The position numbers were made by a program, and so were the translations under genes. From Bacteroidales bacterium (GTDB taxonomy: Bacteria; Bacteroidota; Bacteroidia; Bacteroidales; UBA932): a DNA stretch of 64,000 bases. Below, piece by piece: positions 33,379 through 43,171 of the stretch (its first letter is position 1; each line of letters starts with the position of its first letter). Where the stretch lies: positions 124,001-188,000 of the forward strand of contig JAGBAO010000013.1 of NCBI GenBank assembly GCA_017938925.1, in the 5' to 3' direction. The notes beneath the pieces are model-generated. The model worked only from the letters and a program-made list of their open reading frames with translations, was not told the origin of the DNA and did not search any database.

Positions 33379-34968
33379 TCAGTTTTTAAGAGATTTCACA
33401 GATACTTTGCCTATTCTCAGCACAAAAGGATGCGCAAAGCCAGGCTTCATGGTTCCGCTGTTGATGTCATCCTCCGGATTCTCCGGAAGGACAGTGAGCT
33501 TGTCACTTGACGGGTATATTCTGAAATAGACCTTGTCCTTGCCAAGGAGGAATGCCGGAAGAGTCACCCTGCACTCGACCGAGCCTGGAGCGGCATCGTA
33601 GCAGAGTTCCCTGACTCCGCCCAGTTCCTTGACATTGGCCGGACCGTACCACAGAGGACGAAGGAGGAAGGTCTTCCGGACAGGGATATAATTTCTGCCG
33701 TCCACGCTATATGCCACCTGCCATTCTCCCGGGAAGCCCCATGAAAGGCCTGCAGAGCAGTTTCCTGCGCTGAAGGTGAATTCGAACGACACCGCGCTTC
33801 CTTCATATCCCTTGGTCGAGGTCTCCACAAGTACAGCATTGGAGCCTATAATCCTTTCTCCATCAAATATATACCAGTCCTTGGTGTCCGAGTTCAGTCT
33901 GAGCACCGACCATTCCCGAGCTCCGGAGCCGGCATCGTTTCCGTCATGCACACAGCGGCTGTTCCACTCCGCGTCAAGCCTCATCATCGCTCCGGCAGTG
34001 GTGGAGAGATATCCCTCTCCCACATCGGGAAGCACCCTGTCCGGATCCTGGACATCGCCGAAGATCCACTCCCTGAGTCCCTGACGTTCGAGGTTCAGGG
34101 CCACATCATAATTCCTGTCCCAGTTCCACTCCACGATGGTCTCATAAGATGATGCCGGCTCCATCGGAATCCTTATGTCCTTGTCGGATGCAGGGCGCAG
34201 CGCATAACGTCCTATGTCTCCATAACGGCGGAGAACCGTATGCACGAGCACACCGTCCACAAAGCCCACTCCCTGAGGCACCCTGTCACCGTCACGTCTC
34301 CATGTGCACTTGGTGTTGACCGGCATGAAGATGTCATCTCCCTGATTGTCCTTCAGGAGAAGTCCGGAGCCGTCGATAGGACCGTCCGCATGGGTCTTGA
34401 AGTCGTTTATATATGTCCTCATCACCTTCTTCTCGTGGACATTGGTGTAGGCACCCTCCTTCGACATGAACTCGACGTCAGCCAGAGTCACGAAGGTATA
34501 GAGGTCATTATCTGTCAGGTCTGCGATATGACGCACCTTCGGCGTCATCTGCACATCCTTTTCCAGGACAGTGACGAATGCACCTATCATGTTACTGATG
34601 GTGTATCTTTCAGGATCCGACTCCCTGGTCAGCACTGCGCCGCCCAGATCCATCTTCACACGGCTGAAACGAGGGAACCTGTTGTCGTACACGCTGTTGA
34701 ACTGCACACGGAATCCGTAATTGCCGTCCAGACTCTGGATATATGCGGTACGGTAGTTAAGACCCAGCTCCACAGCCTTGTGGGACTCCTGAAGCGGCGT
34801 CTCCATATTCGGTGACCTGTAGTCGCTCACGATGATTCCTTCGATTTCAGTGCCCTGCGGCAGAAGGACGCTTTCCCTGCCGCCGACCATGCCGCGCAGG
34901 TTCTCGAATGACTCGGCGGAAAGGTTTGCAGCCAGACAAAGAGTTGTTAATAATATCAGCAATCTCAT
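33379..34968 (-). CDS. Secreted DUF5689-type protein (paralogue B)
   Basis: A 529-aa protein with a signal peptide (NLSA/E, residue 18). Residues about 40-270 show the DUF5689 pattern: TEIEGIIVSDYRSPNM, YIQSLDGNYGFRVQF, FSRVKMDLGGAVL, YTISNM, then LADVEFMSKEGAY and the paired CTWRRDGDRVPQGVGFVDGVL. The C-terminal half is a jelly-roll-like module (DWYIFDGE, SWGFPGEWQVAYSVDG, VYFRIYPSS). It is a clear paralogue of 38091-39725 in both halves. DUF5689 is an OB-fold-like domain often found with secreted nucleases or phosphatases; its function is not known. It sits between a GH3 and a TonB-dependent barrel. Confidence 0.75.
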   Translation of the reverse strand: MRLLILLTTLCLAANLSAESFENLRGMVGGRESVLLPQGTEIEGIIVSDYRSPNMETPLQESHKAVELGLNYRTAYIQSLDGNYGFRVQFNSVYDNRFPRFSRVKMDLGGAVLTRESDPERYTISNMIGAFVTVLEKDVQMTPKVRHIADLTDNDLYTFVTLADVEFMSKEGAYTNVHEKKVMRTYINDFKTHADGPIDGSGLLLKDNQGDDIFMPVNTKCTWRRDGDRVPQGVGFVDGVLVHTVLRRYGDIGRYALRPASDKDIRIPMEPASSYETIVEWNWDRNYDVALNLERQGLREWIFGDVQDPDRVLPDVGEGYLSTTAGAMMRLDAEWNSRCVHDGNDAGSGAREWSVLRLNSDTKDWYIFDGERIIGSNAVLVETSTKGYEGSAVSFEFTFSAGNCSAGLSWGFPGEWQVAYSVDGRNYIPVRKTFLLRPLWYGPANVKELGGVRELCYDAAPGSVECRVTLPAFLLGKDKVYFRIYPSSDKLTVLPENPEDDINSGTMKPGFAHPFVLRIGKVSVKSLKN

Positions 34969-34977
34969 GTTATTGCA

Positions 34978-37212
34978 TTAAAATTTATAGGTCAACATAA
35001 AGTCTATGGTGAACGGCCTGATGTATGAACCGGACATCACGTAATTGTTCAGGAGCGAGGCATCCGTGATGGTGTCAGCCACATCGATGCTGCCCTTGGC
35101 ACCGTTCTGGAACAGCACGTTCACAAAGTTCACCGAGAGTTTCAACGGTTCGTTGATCTTCCAGTCCACTCCTGCAAATGTCTCCCAGTGTCCGGCGAAA
35201 TATGCCAGATTGGTACGGCTGACATACTGGCGGCTGTAGTAGCGGGCGCTTGCCCACACCTTCACGTTCTTCCAGGTGTACGACGGGTCGATCTCAAGCA
35301 TGAGCTGGGATATTCCGGTCACGTGCTTGCCGGTGTAGTCGATGACTTCCCTGGTGCCGTCGCTGAAGACAAACTCGTTAGTGTAGTTCTTATATCGAGG
35401 ATCCTGCCAGGTTCCGAGGAGATGCATGTTGAATCCGCCGAAATGCAGGTTTCCGTCGAGGGTGAAGCCGAGAGTTCCGATTCCGTACTGTGCAGTCCAA
35501 GGAATCGTCTCGCTGACGCCCCCGATCTGCTTGGTCACCGTCATCACCCTGGCGTTGTTCCAGCTGGTGATATATGAAGCCAATGCGGTCACATTCATCC
35601 ATTTGTTGTCATACTGGAATCCTCCCCTTCCGAAGGCATTGCCCATAGGAGCCGTTGACGGCATGGCCGCACTCTTGTAGTATGCTCCGCTCTTTGCCGT
35701 GATGCTGTAGAATCCCTCGGCCACGAAGAAGAGTCTGTCCACCAGTCGCAGGCTGATGTGCTCTGAAAGTGCATAATCAAAGGCCGGAAGATCTATCTTA
35801 TGCAACTGCGAAATGTTCCGGTCGGCGATGTTGAATCCGTCGATTCTGGCATTCTTGCTCTCGCCGTTCAGGATTGCAGCATTCCAGAGAGTTTCATACA
35901 CAGGGCAGAGTCTCACTCCGGTACGCATCAGAAGGCGCTCGACAGGGTTATAGTCATAAAGCGCATAGACAGGAACGCTGATCCTTTTCGAGTCGTAGAA
36001 AAGTCCGCTGGTATTCAGGCCCCAGGTGGACTTTCCGTTCCTGTAGATGCGGGACGGGTTGGCCTCCACGGTGTGCGCATAATAGAATGTAGAGGCTGAA
36101 TGCATCTGCTCGGAATATATCGCTTCCAGTCCAAGGCGAAGCTTATGCCTGGAGTTGAAGCGTCTTTCCGCTGTCAGACGAAGGTCCACATCCAGTTCCT
36201 CCTGATTGTCCACCGTCACGAGTCTGTTCTGCAGAAGACCTGTGTATGCGGAACCGTCTGCAGAGGTGAATCCGCTTGCTGAGGTCACATTGTCGATGCC
36301 GGCAAGGCCTATCTTGGCAGACTGGCTCGGCTGCATATAGAGGACATGGAGCTTTGCGTCAAGGTTCCATCCGCTGTGGTGCCTGTGGTCGAACATCACG
36401 GAGAAATCGTGAAGATAGCGATGATCCATATCACCAAGAGAAGCATGCTTGATGCGTCCGTCACGGACCTCCATATATGAAACCGCGTCGTCTTCAGTGA
36501 AATAGCAGTCACGTCCAAGACGGAAGCCGTTCAGAGGAGAGATGGTGCCGTCACCGTCATATACGAAAGGAGCAAAGGAATATCCGCCGTCGATGTTGTC
36601 GTTGCACAGAGAGAAACGGTAGGCTGCGATAAGATTGGAGTTAGCCCACTTCCTGTTCATGGCCACATTGTAGATCTGCTTGCGGTCCACGAAGACACGG
36701 TTAGGGGCATTGACGTTTGTCGGATCGTTGTTCACATAGGCGCCGAGGGAGAAATACCAGCCCTTGGCATTCTTCACAGGACCGTCCACAGCTCCGTCGA
36801 AACGGATGAGTCCGTTGGTCGACGATCCCACCGTGAAAGCGCCTGAGAGTTCCTCGCCTCCGATCCGTGTGCGGGAATCCAGAAGGACAGATATGTCGCC
36901 CGCTGTGATCACGGCCTCCATAAGTCCGATCGATCCGTTGGACACGAACATATGACCGCCCGCCCAATGGTACTGGCTTCGCGGAAGGCTCACGCCGTGG
37001 GCCATTCCGTCCACATAGACCTTTGCACCGCCGCCACTCTCCGGGAGACCGATATTGATCTCACGCGGAGTGGATGCCGACTCTGCATTGAGCAGCATGT
37101 TTCTCTCGCTCTTCTTCTGACCGGTTGCAGTCGTATCTGCCTCCTGGGCATTCAGAGCAGGTCCCGTCAGAAGAAGTGTCAAAGCAAATAATACTGTCAA
37201 TACTCTTTTCAT
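34978..37212 (-). CDS. TonB-dependent-receptor-like outer membrane protein, minimal N-terminus
   Basis: A 744-aa protein with a signal peptide (LNA/Q, about residue 22), a short plug-like segment (PREINIGLPESGGGAKVYVDGM, VSNGSIGLMEAVITAGD, DSRTRIGGEELSGAFTVG) and a long aromatic-girdled beta-barrel whose last strand is PFTIDFMLTYKF. There is no carboxypeptidase-regulatory-like domain and no clear TonB box, unlike the two SusC proteins in the window, and there is no SusD partner beside it. It overlaps the stop of the S1/P1 nuclease gene by 4 bases (ATGA) and is followed by a DUF5689 gene, so it may take up products made by these secreted proteins (inference). Confidence 0.7.
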   Translation of the reverse strand: MKRVLTVLFALTLLLTGPALNAQEADTTATGQKKSERNMLLNAESASTPREINIGLPESGGGAKVYVDGMAHGVSLPRSQYHWAGGHMFVSNGSIGLMEAVITAGDISVLLDSRTRIGGEELSGAFTVGSSTNGLIRFDGAVDGPVKNAKGWYFSLGAYVNNDPTNVNAPNRVFVDRKQIYNVAMNRKWANSNLIAAYRFSLCNDNIDGGYSFAPFVYDGDGTISPLNGFRLGRDCYFTEDDAVSYMEVRDGRIKHASLGDMDHRYLHDFSVMFDHRHHSGWNLDAKLHVLYMQPSQSAKIGLAGIDNVTSASGFTSADGSAYTGLLQNRLVTVDNQEELDVDLRLTAERRFNSRHKLRLGLEAIYSEQMHSASTFYYAHTVEANPSRIYRNGKSTWGLNTSGLFYDSKRISVPVYALYDYNPVERLLMRTGVRLCPVYETLWNAAILNGESKNARIDGFNIADRNISQLHKIDLPAFDYALSEHISLRLVDRLFFVAEGFYSITAKSGAYYKSAAMPSTAPMGNAFGRGGFQYDNKWMNVTALASYITSWNNARVMTVTKQIGGVSETIPWTAQYGIGTLGFTLDGNLHFGGFNMHLLGTWQDPRYKNYTNEFVFSDGTREVIDYTGKHVTGISQLMLEIDPSYTWKNVKVWASARYYSRQYVSRTNLAYFAGHWETFAGVDWKINEPLKLSVNFVNVLFQNGAKGSIDVADTITDASLLNNYVMSGSYIRPFTIDFMLTYKF

Positions 37213-38081
37213 AGTCCTTTGTACTCAGGGTCAAAAATAAGGTTAAGCGTATGGGCAAGGCGATATGCGCTGATCTGTATCTGGTACATTATGAAATCAC
37301 CGTGCTCCACATAGAATGAATCGTTGTATTCCTTCCCCGGCTTCCAGCCCCACTCGTAGATTTCCCAGCATCTTGCAGCGCTCTCGTCGATCCAGTCCTT
37401 GACGGAGCCGGCAACAATCGCCCTGCGGGAAGCTACGCTCATCGTATCGATGTGCTCTGCAAAAGGCTTGAGCTTCAGATTGAACTCGGGATGCACCCTC
37501 TCGCCTCCACGGTCGAAAAGTCCATGGTAGGAGTCTGTCTTGCCGTTATACTTTCCGTTCTCGAAGCCCCAACGGGAATCAAGGCCGGTCTCCCCTTTCG
37601 AGTCGGTCGGCATGTTCTCATAATAGTAGTGGGCCGGGCAGTGGGCGTCGCCCATCAGGTGGGTCAGATACTTGAGATTGATCACAACCGCCGAGTCCGA
37701 CAACTCCTTATAGTTCTTCAGCTGTTCGATGCAGCCCAGGAGGAACGGCATTCCGTTACCGTTCGGGTCCTTTCTTCCCGACTCCATCATCACCTTGCCG
37801 TTCTTATCGACCGAGAACATATGCCAGTAGGTTGTTCCCTGGATGTATTCCGGAGCCTCGCTCCAGTCCATTCCGCCCCAGTCATAGTCACGATAGATGT
37901 CCATCCACAACGATATGTCCGCAAGAGGGACATCAAGGTATCTGTCCAGCTGGGCCTTTGTGGTCTCGGTGCAGTTGCGCTGCGCCATATAGCCTATGAG
38001 CTTATGCGACCATGCCCAGCCGTAGGATGCCACGGAGAAGCACAGTGCCGCAAGAATCGATGCTATCAGTTTACGTTTCAT
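37209..38081 (-). CDS. S1/P1-type zinc nuclease / phospholipase C-like phosphodiesterase
   Basis: A 290-aa secreted protein; the signal peptide ends around ASYG, leaving a Trp at the mature N-terminus. Zinc-site motifs of the S1/P1 family are present in order: WSHKLIGYMAQ, LWMDIYRDYDW (Asp), TYWHMFSVD (His), HLMGDAHCPAHYYYE (His, Asp, His) and YHGLFDRGGE (His, Asp). The Trp-to-His spacing is one residue off the usual W-x4-H. The family cleaves single-stranded nucleic acids and removes 3'-phosphates; some relatives act on phospholipids. It is translationally coupled to the TonB-dependent barrel and flanked by two DUF5689 genes, so release and uptake of a phosphodiester-containing substrate is likely. 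Confidence 0.82.
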   Translation of the reverse strand: MKRKLIASILAALCFSVASYGWAWSHKLIGYMAQRNCTETTKAQLDRYLDVPLADISLWMDIYRDYDWGGMDWSEAPEYIQGTTYWHMFSVDKNGKVMMESGRKDPNGNGMPFLLGCIEQLKNYKELSDSAVVINLKYLTHLMGDAHCPAHYYYENMPTDSKGETGLDSRWGFENGKYNGKTDSYHGLFDRGGERVHPEFNLKLKPFAEHIDTMSVASRRAIVAGSVKDWIDESAARCWEIYEWGWKPGKEYNDSFYVEHGDFIMYQIQISAYRLAHTLNLIFDPEYKGL

Positions 38082-38090
38082 AGACTTGGA

Positions 38091-39725
38091 TTATTTCTTG
38101 TATTCAATGAAAATCGATCCGAACGAAATGAGGGACTTTGCCTCGGACGCACGGGTTATGTCGTAACTTCCGGGAACCTCAGCAGGCTCATGAGGGTGCG
38201 ATCTGAGCGCGAATCCCATTCTTCCCGCAGGCATGAGCCTCACCACGACCTTCTCCTTGCCGGCAGCCTCCTCAGGAAGATTGAAGACATGTCCCTGGGA
38301 GCCCATTCCGAAGTCATACTGGGTGTTGAAGTTCTTGTTGTACTTGCCTGTGTTCACCTTCTTGCACCAGCATGGAAGCGGACGGAGCGAGAAGGACTCG
38401 TCTGCTGTGCATGCTTCCGGAAGGGTCTTGAATTCGCCTCCGTCGATGGAGCACTGCACCTGCCATCTTGCAGGGAAGCCCCATGAATTGACCATGTTGA
38501 CGTCTCCTGCCGTGAGTTCGAAGCACAGCTGCATCGGCTGTCCGGGCTTGACCTTCGCTGCCGAGAACTCGAGGAAGATGGAATTCACAGACTCTGCATT
38601 GCCCATATTGTCCCAGTTGTACCAGTCCCTTGCCATGCAGTCGAACATTATTGCTCCATGCCACACGGCACCCTGCCTTGCGGATGTGATGTTGTTCCAG
38701 TCGCTGGTCGTATAGGTCCTGGCGCCGCTGTCTGTCCACAGATATGATTTCGCCCCTGTGTCGCTCATGATCCTGTCTCCGGTCTGAGGCTGCTCGCTCG
38801 GACCCGCCTTCTCATAGTCCAGCTGCTTTCCGTTGAATCCGTCGAGGATCCATCCGGTGAGCATTGTCCATGCGGAAGACTTCTTCTTCGGATCTATCTT
38901 TATGTCACTCTTTTCAAGAGGTCTGATCAGATAGCGGCCGGTGTTGCTTCCGTACCTTCGCATCTGCTCGTCAGTGATGATTCCGGTGAGCATGCCTGAG
39001 CCCTGAGGGACACCGTCTCCGTCCCTTCTCCAGTTGCAGAGCGTGTTGACTGCCATGCCGATCGCGTTTCCGTGGGCATCCTTCATCATGGCACGGCCAC
39101 CGTCCATACGGTAGTTGACCTCCTTCTTGTAGTCCTTGTGATATTTCTCGACATACTGGCCGTAGTTCTCCTTGATGTTGATGATGGCTCCGTCCTTGAA
39201 GGCGAACTCCATATCCTTGAGGGTGACCCTGGTGAAGATGTCGGCATCTGTAAGTTCGCTAATAAGCCTTTCCTTCACCGGAACATCCTGCTCGGAGCCG
39301 CTCCTTCTTGAAACCACAGCAAGAGGAGTGAGCCCGGCCACAGTCACGGAACCGGTCCTGTCATTCACTCTCAGACGTCCCCCGTTCACATCAAGCACGA
39401 TGACATCGTACATCTGAAGATCGTTATACGACTTCGAATCAAAGATAAGACGCATGCCCCTGGCCCCGTCAGGTTCCTGGACATAGACAGTCTTCCTTGT
39501 CATGGCCATATCCACTTCCCTGAAGTTGAGATTGGGATTCAGGGCCACGTTTTCATTGGTGCAGTCACTGATCACGACCACCTCCATGAGAGGCACTCCG
39601 GAGAGCTTAGGTCTGAACCCGGGCCTTGCCCTGCCTGCCAGATCGTCGATCGGTCCGGCGAGGCAGAACTGTCCGAGCAGTGTCAGAATGCACGCTGACA
39701 GAATATGCTTCATTGCTGTTTTCAT
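38091..39725 (-). CDS. Secreted DUF5689-type protein (paralogue A)
   Basis: A 544-aa protein with a signal peptide (FCLA/G). The N-terminal half is DUF5689-like (LMEVVVISDCTNENVALNP, YVQEPDGARGMRLIF, LTDADIFTRVTLKDMEFAFKDG, LCNWRRDGDGVPQGSGMLTG) and the C-terminal half contains DWYNWDNMGNAE, NSWGFPARWQVQCSIDGG and a predicted beta-sandwich. It parallels 33379-34968 along its whole length but adds a loop with several Cys (PCWCKKV). The start overlaps the stop of the GLUG lipoprotein as ATGA; a second ATG four codons later is possible. No catalytic motif recognised; role unknown, linked by position to the S1/P1 nuclease 9 bases downstream. Confidence 0.75.
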   Translation of the reverse strand: MKTAMKHILSACILTLLGQFCLAGPIDDLAGRARPGFRPKLSGVPLMEVVVISDCTNENVALNPNLNFREVDMAMTRKTVYVQEPDGARGMRLIFDSKSYNDLQMYDVIVLDVNGGRLRVNDRTGSVTVAGLTPLAVVSRRSGSEQDVPVKERLISELTDADIFTRVTLKDMEFAFKDGAIINIKENYGQYVEKYHKDYKKEVNYRMDGGRAMMKDAHGNAIGMAVNTLCNWRRDGDGVPQGSGMLTGIITDEQMRRYGSNTGRYLIRPLEKSDIKIDPKKKSSAWTMLTGWILDGFNGKQLDYEKAGPSEQPQTGDRIMSDTGAKSYLWTDSGARTYTTSDWNNITSARQGAVWHGAIMFDCMARDWYNWDNMGNAESVNSIFLEFSAAKVKPGQPMQLCFELTAGDVNMVNSWGFPARWQVQCSIDGGEFKTLPEACTADESFSLRPLPCWCKKVNTGKYNKNFNTQYDFGMGSQGHVFNLPEEAAGKEKVVVRLMPAGRMGFALRSHPHEPAEVPGSYDITRASEAKSLISFGSIFIEYKK

Positions 39726-42200
39726 TTGAAATCTCCGTACTGGATGTTATCGGTCACCTCGTAGTCTGATCCGGTGCCGAAGCACATATCGGTATAATTT
39801 TCAGCAGTCAGGTCTATTCCCTCGAAAGACCCCTTTACCCAGATGTTTGTGAGGGTTGTGGAGAGACCATCTGCAGCCTTATCGGTCAGACGGCCCACAA
39901 ACATTCCTGAATATCCTGCACCGCTTGAGACCACGTCTGCGGCAACAGAACAGTTGCTTATATTAGTGGTCTTATTAGCCTCAACCTGTCCGATGAATCC
40001 ACCGATATACTGATTTGCATAGGTATTATTTACAGCCATGGTACTATGGGTGTCCGATATCGTATTGTCATAGCAGATGCCGACAACTGCACCCAAGGTA
40101 GCTTTTCCACCGCTTGCATTGTTTGTGAGAGTTCCGCTCATTTTACAGTTCTTCACGACAAGGCTCTTGTCAGGCATCTGGCCTACGAGACCTCCCATAT
40201 AGATGTTCAAGGCTGTTGTGGTCCTGTCGTTGGTCACATCACCTGTGTTGTCGCAACCGTCAAGGGTCACAGCTTCGTCAGCATATCCCAGAACTCCTCC
40301 GATTGCCATAGGATATGGATCAGCTGCAGAATTGAAGCTGACTGTAACAGAGTTTTTATTATCACAGTTTGTCAATGTGATTGCCTTGGTAGAAGCATAT
40401 CCGACGATTCCGCCGACGCAGCCGGCATTGGTCTCGGATGCATCCTTGACCTCACCGTTGTTGGTGCAGTCTGTAATCGTGCCATTCTCCGCACTACCCA
40501 CGATACCGCCAAGTCTGAAATGCTTGAAGCTGTTCTTGTACTGAGCACTTGAGGTGTTGGTTACAGAGCCGTTGTTCACACAACCTTTCAGAGTTCCGTT
40601 CACCCGGTAGTACCCGACAATTCCTCCCGTAAATATACTCCACTCCCCGGCACCTGACGAGCCATTCAGGACAGCACCGTTATTTGTACAGCCAGAAACA
40701 TCGGAAACATATGTGTCATTGTTCTCGAGACCGTTAAGGAATGCGGCGATTCCACCTACATACATGCGTGACGCACCGGCTCCGGTCTTCTCAACCTTTC
40801 CTGAATTTGAACAGTTATCGATAGTAAGTTTACATGGCTGATATACCTTGTCCACAATATTACCGGCATGACCGCCAAGGATTCCGGCCACACCACTCAG
40901 CATGGTTCCATCCTCAGCACCTGCTGCATCGAAAATGACATCACCGCTGTTTGTGTTGCCTTCAAGAGTGTTCTCTCCGTTTGTAGAAGCCTCGATTCGT
41001 CCTACAACGCCACCGAGGGTAACTCCGTTGCCGGCAGGCGCATCTCCTGTATTTGTCACCTTTCCTGTGTTCCTGTTGCCGGTCACAGTTGTATTCGCCT
41101 TCTGAATCATTCCGACAACGCCACCGAGTGACACGCGGCTGACAACCTTGGTATTCACCACTTCCCCATGGTTCTCACAACCTGACACGGTGTTGACATC
41201 AGCGATTCCGCCTATATTTCCGACAACGCCACCGAGTGCAGTCCAGTTGCTGACAGCACCGTCATTTGTGACTGGGCCATAATTCTTGAAACCTGCGACA
41301 TTTATGGGCTTGCTGATGATCGATCCCACGAATCCACCGATACGTACAACTCCCGATGCAGAGGATTCGTTGGTCAGAGCACCCTTTGCAGAACCTGCCT
41401 CACCATTCACACAGCCGGTGATCGTGCCGCATGCATTGTTCATGAATCCTACGATACCACCTATGTTGGTTGCACCGGTAACTGTTGTAGAAGTGCCTGA
41501 CTTCACGGCACCGAGATTGACGCATGAGTCGAATTTGACTGTGTTGGCAATGGCAGCGATACCTCCGAGGTTGACATCCACCTTGGTATCATTGACTCCG
41601 TCGAACAATACTGTGCCGTGGTTCTCGCAGCCGATCATCGTCAGACCTACCTTTGTAGCCGCCAATGCAGTGAGACCACCACAATAGACCGTACCTGCTG
41701 CTTTTGCAGAATATGTAAGGTCTCCATAGTTCTTACAGCCTGTCATCTGCGAATCCGAATCCGCCAGGAAATAAGCACAGATTCCACCGAGATAGTCTCC
41801 CTTGGCACCGCTTGTCGCGTTCTGAGAGATCCTGACATATCCGTAGTTAGTCACATTTGTAATCGTGACTCCACCACGCACCTCACCTGCAAGGCTGGCA
41901 GCATATACCACATCACCCACAGGAGCTGTCGATGTGAACGAACATCCCTCACCGAAAGTAAGGTCCTGGACTGTAGCACCCTGCAGTTTCCTGAAGAATG
42001 CAGCATGTCCCTCCTTCTCGACCACGAGGTTGTCGATGGTCTTGCCGTTTCCGTGGAAGACACCACTGAACTGATTCGGAGTCCAGTCGTCAGAAGTGAT
42101 AACACCCTTGCAATCTATGTCGGACTTGAGGAAGACGCGGTCATGAGGCCTCCACGATTTGAAATCCTTATTCCATGCCAGAAGTTCTTCTGCAGTAGTG
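39722..42200 (-). repeat. Long diverged direct repeat, copy A (beta-helix coding region)
   Basis: This segment matches 49595-52060 in order and orientation over about 2.4 kb. I estimate DNA identity around 80% by eye, for instance across the stretches at 41061-41240 and 50931-51110. The copies flank SusD, SusC and the metallophosphatase gene, so recombination between them could delete or amplify that block. Confidence 0.75.
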
Positions 42201-43165
42201 ATTTCAATGAGGGAGCCGACTCCTGCATCCATCTGCACGATCTTTATCTTCGCACTTACGTTTTCATAGGCAAGAGTGATATATGCTTCCCTGCTGGATT
42301 CTGTCAGATTCTCAAGCAAGGTGTAGAAGAGCATTCCTCCATCAACTCTTGCATTCTTTACGAATTCTTCATCTGACACAGTACACTTCACCTTGCCGGC
42401 AATTTCGATAAAGTTCAGAAGTCCTCCCTTGACTATCTCAGAACATTCCTTCTCCTCAGGTCCATAGACCACGCTGTCATCCAGGATCAGTCTTCCAGGT
42501 TCATTGCTCTGACTAACAAGCAATTCCGCCTTATACTCCACCTCGTCAGGGTCGGTAAACCGCAATGAAACAGTTGCCTTTCTCTCTGCTCCGGTGTCAT
42601 TTGCCGGAACCTTGAAAGAAATGTCATAGACAAATTCATCCTCTCCGGAGCCATTACCGATCTGACAGTCCTCAATCCACTTCGAATCGGCCTGCGGAAC
42701 GAGAGTCTCAATGAATGACGGCGGAAGATTTGATTTCAGTTTCGCCACCACAGTACCGGCGCAATCAGCAAGGTCGATGCCCTCCTGATTCAGGAATTCC
42801 ATCATGATCTTGGTTACCGGAGAGACCTGCACGACAGGAATCACCTTGGTTTCCCCGCCGTCCGAAACGGTCATGTTGAAAGACCTCTTGAGGGCTTCAT
42901 TCTTGCCGAACTCGATGTTGACCATGGTCACACCGCGTCCGGAAGTCTTGTCGAAGGTGACCCAGTCAACCTCCTTGTCAAGGGTGATGGTCCAGTCTCC
43001 CGAGCAATACACCATGAAGGTATATTTACCTCCCTCATGCTTTACATCGATCTTATCATAATCGAGTGCAAGCACTTCATATTCTTCCTCAAATTTATCC
43101 TGACATGACGGCATTGCCGCGATGCAGGCGAAAAGGATACAGATATATTTATATATATTCTTCAT
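39722..43165 (-). CDS. Giant surface lipoprotein: BACON domains plus GLUG-type beta-helix repeats
   Basis: An 1,147-aa lipoprotein (lipobox MPSC, Cys21). Residues about 35-330 hold two to three BACON/Ig-like domains (GDWTITLDKEVDWVTFDKTSGRG; ADSKWIEDC). From EITTAEELLAWNKD (about 335) to the C-terminus run some 25 repeats of about 25-35 residues with the G-C-x-N-x-G / V-x-N and G-G-I/V-V-G patterns of GLUG motifs, forming a predicted right-handed beta-helix. It ends IQYGDFK. No catalytic site is visible; such proteins are usually adhesin-like or glycan-binding. The beta-helix part is a close copy of that in 49595-52927, whereas the N-terminal modules are unrelated. It follows SusD by 6 bases. 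Confidence 0.85.
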   Translation of the reverse strand: MKNIYKYICILFACIAAMPSCQDKFEEEYEVLALDYDKIDVKHEGGKYTFMVYCSGDWTITLDKEVDWVTFDKTSGRGVTMVNIEFGKNEALKRSFNMTVSDGGETKVIPVVQVSPVTKIMMEFLNQEGIDLADCAGTVVAKLKSNLPPSFIETLVPQADSKWIEDCQIGNGSGEDEFVYDISFKVPANDTGAERKATVSLRFTDPDEVEYKAELLVSQSNEPGRLILDDSVVYGPEEKECSEIVKGGLLNFIEIAGKVKCTVSDEEFVKNARVDGGMLFYTLLENLTESSREAYITLAYENVSAKIKIVQMDAGVGSLIEITTAEELLAWNKDFKSWRPHDRVFLKSDIDCKGVITSDDWTPNQFSGVFHGNGKTIDNLVVEKEGHAAFFRKLQGATVQDLTFGEGCSFTSTAPVGDVVYAASLAGEVRGGVTITNVTNYGYVRISQNATSGAKGDYLGGICAYFLADSDSQMTGCKNYGDLTYSAKAAGTVYCGGLTALAATKVGLTMIGCENHGTVLFDGVNDTKVDVNLGGIAAIANTVKFDSCVNLGAVKSGTSTTVTGATNIGGIVGFMNNACGTITGCVNGEAGSAKGALTNESSASGVVRIGGFVGSIISKPINVAGFKNYGPVTNDGAVSNWTALGGVVGNIGGIADVNTVSGCENHGEVVNTKVVSRVSLGGVVGMIQKANTTVTGNRNTGKVTNTGDAPAGNGVTLGGVVGRIEASTNGENTLEGNTNSGDVIFDAAGAEDGTMLSGVAGILGGHAGNIVDKVYQPCKLTIDNCSNSGKVEKTGAGASRMYVGGIAAFLNGLENNDTYVSDVSGCTNNGAVLNGSSGAGEWSIFTGGIVGYYRVNGTLKGCVNNGSVTNTSSAQYKNSFKHFRLGGIVGSAENGTITDCTNNGEVKDASETNAGCVGGIVGYASTKAITLTNCDNKNSVTVSFNSAADPYPMAIGGVLGYADEAVTLDGCDNTGDVTNDRTTTALNIYMGGLVGQMPDKSLVVKNCKMSGTLTNNASGGKATLGAVVGICYDNTISDTHSTMAVNNTYANQYIGGFIGQVEANKTTNISNCSVAADVVSSGAGYSGMFVGRLTDKAADGLSTTLTNIWVKGSFEGIDLTAENYTDMCFGTGSDYEVTDNIQYGDFK

Positions 43166-43171
43166 AATTCA

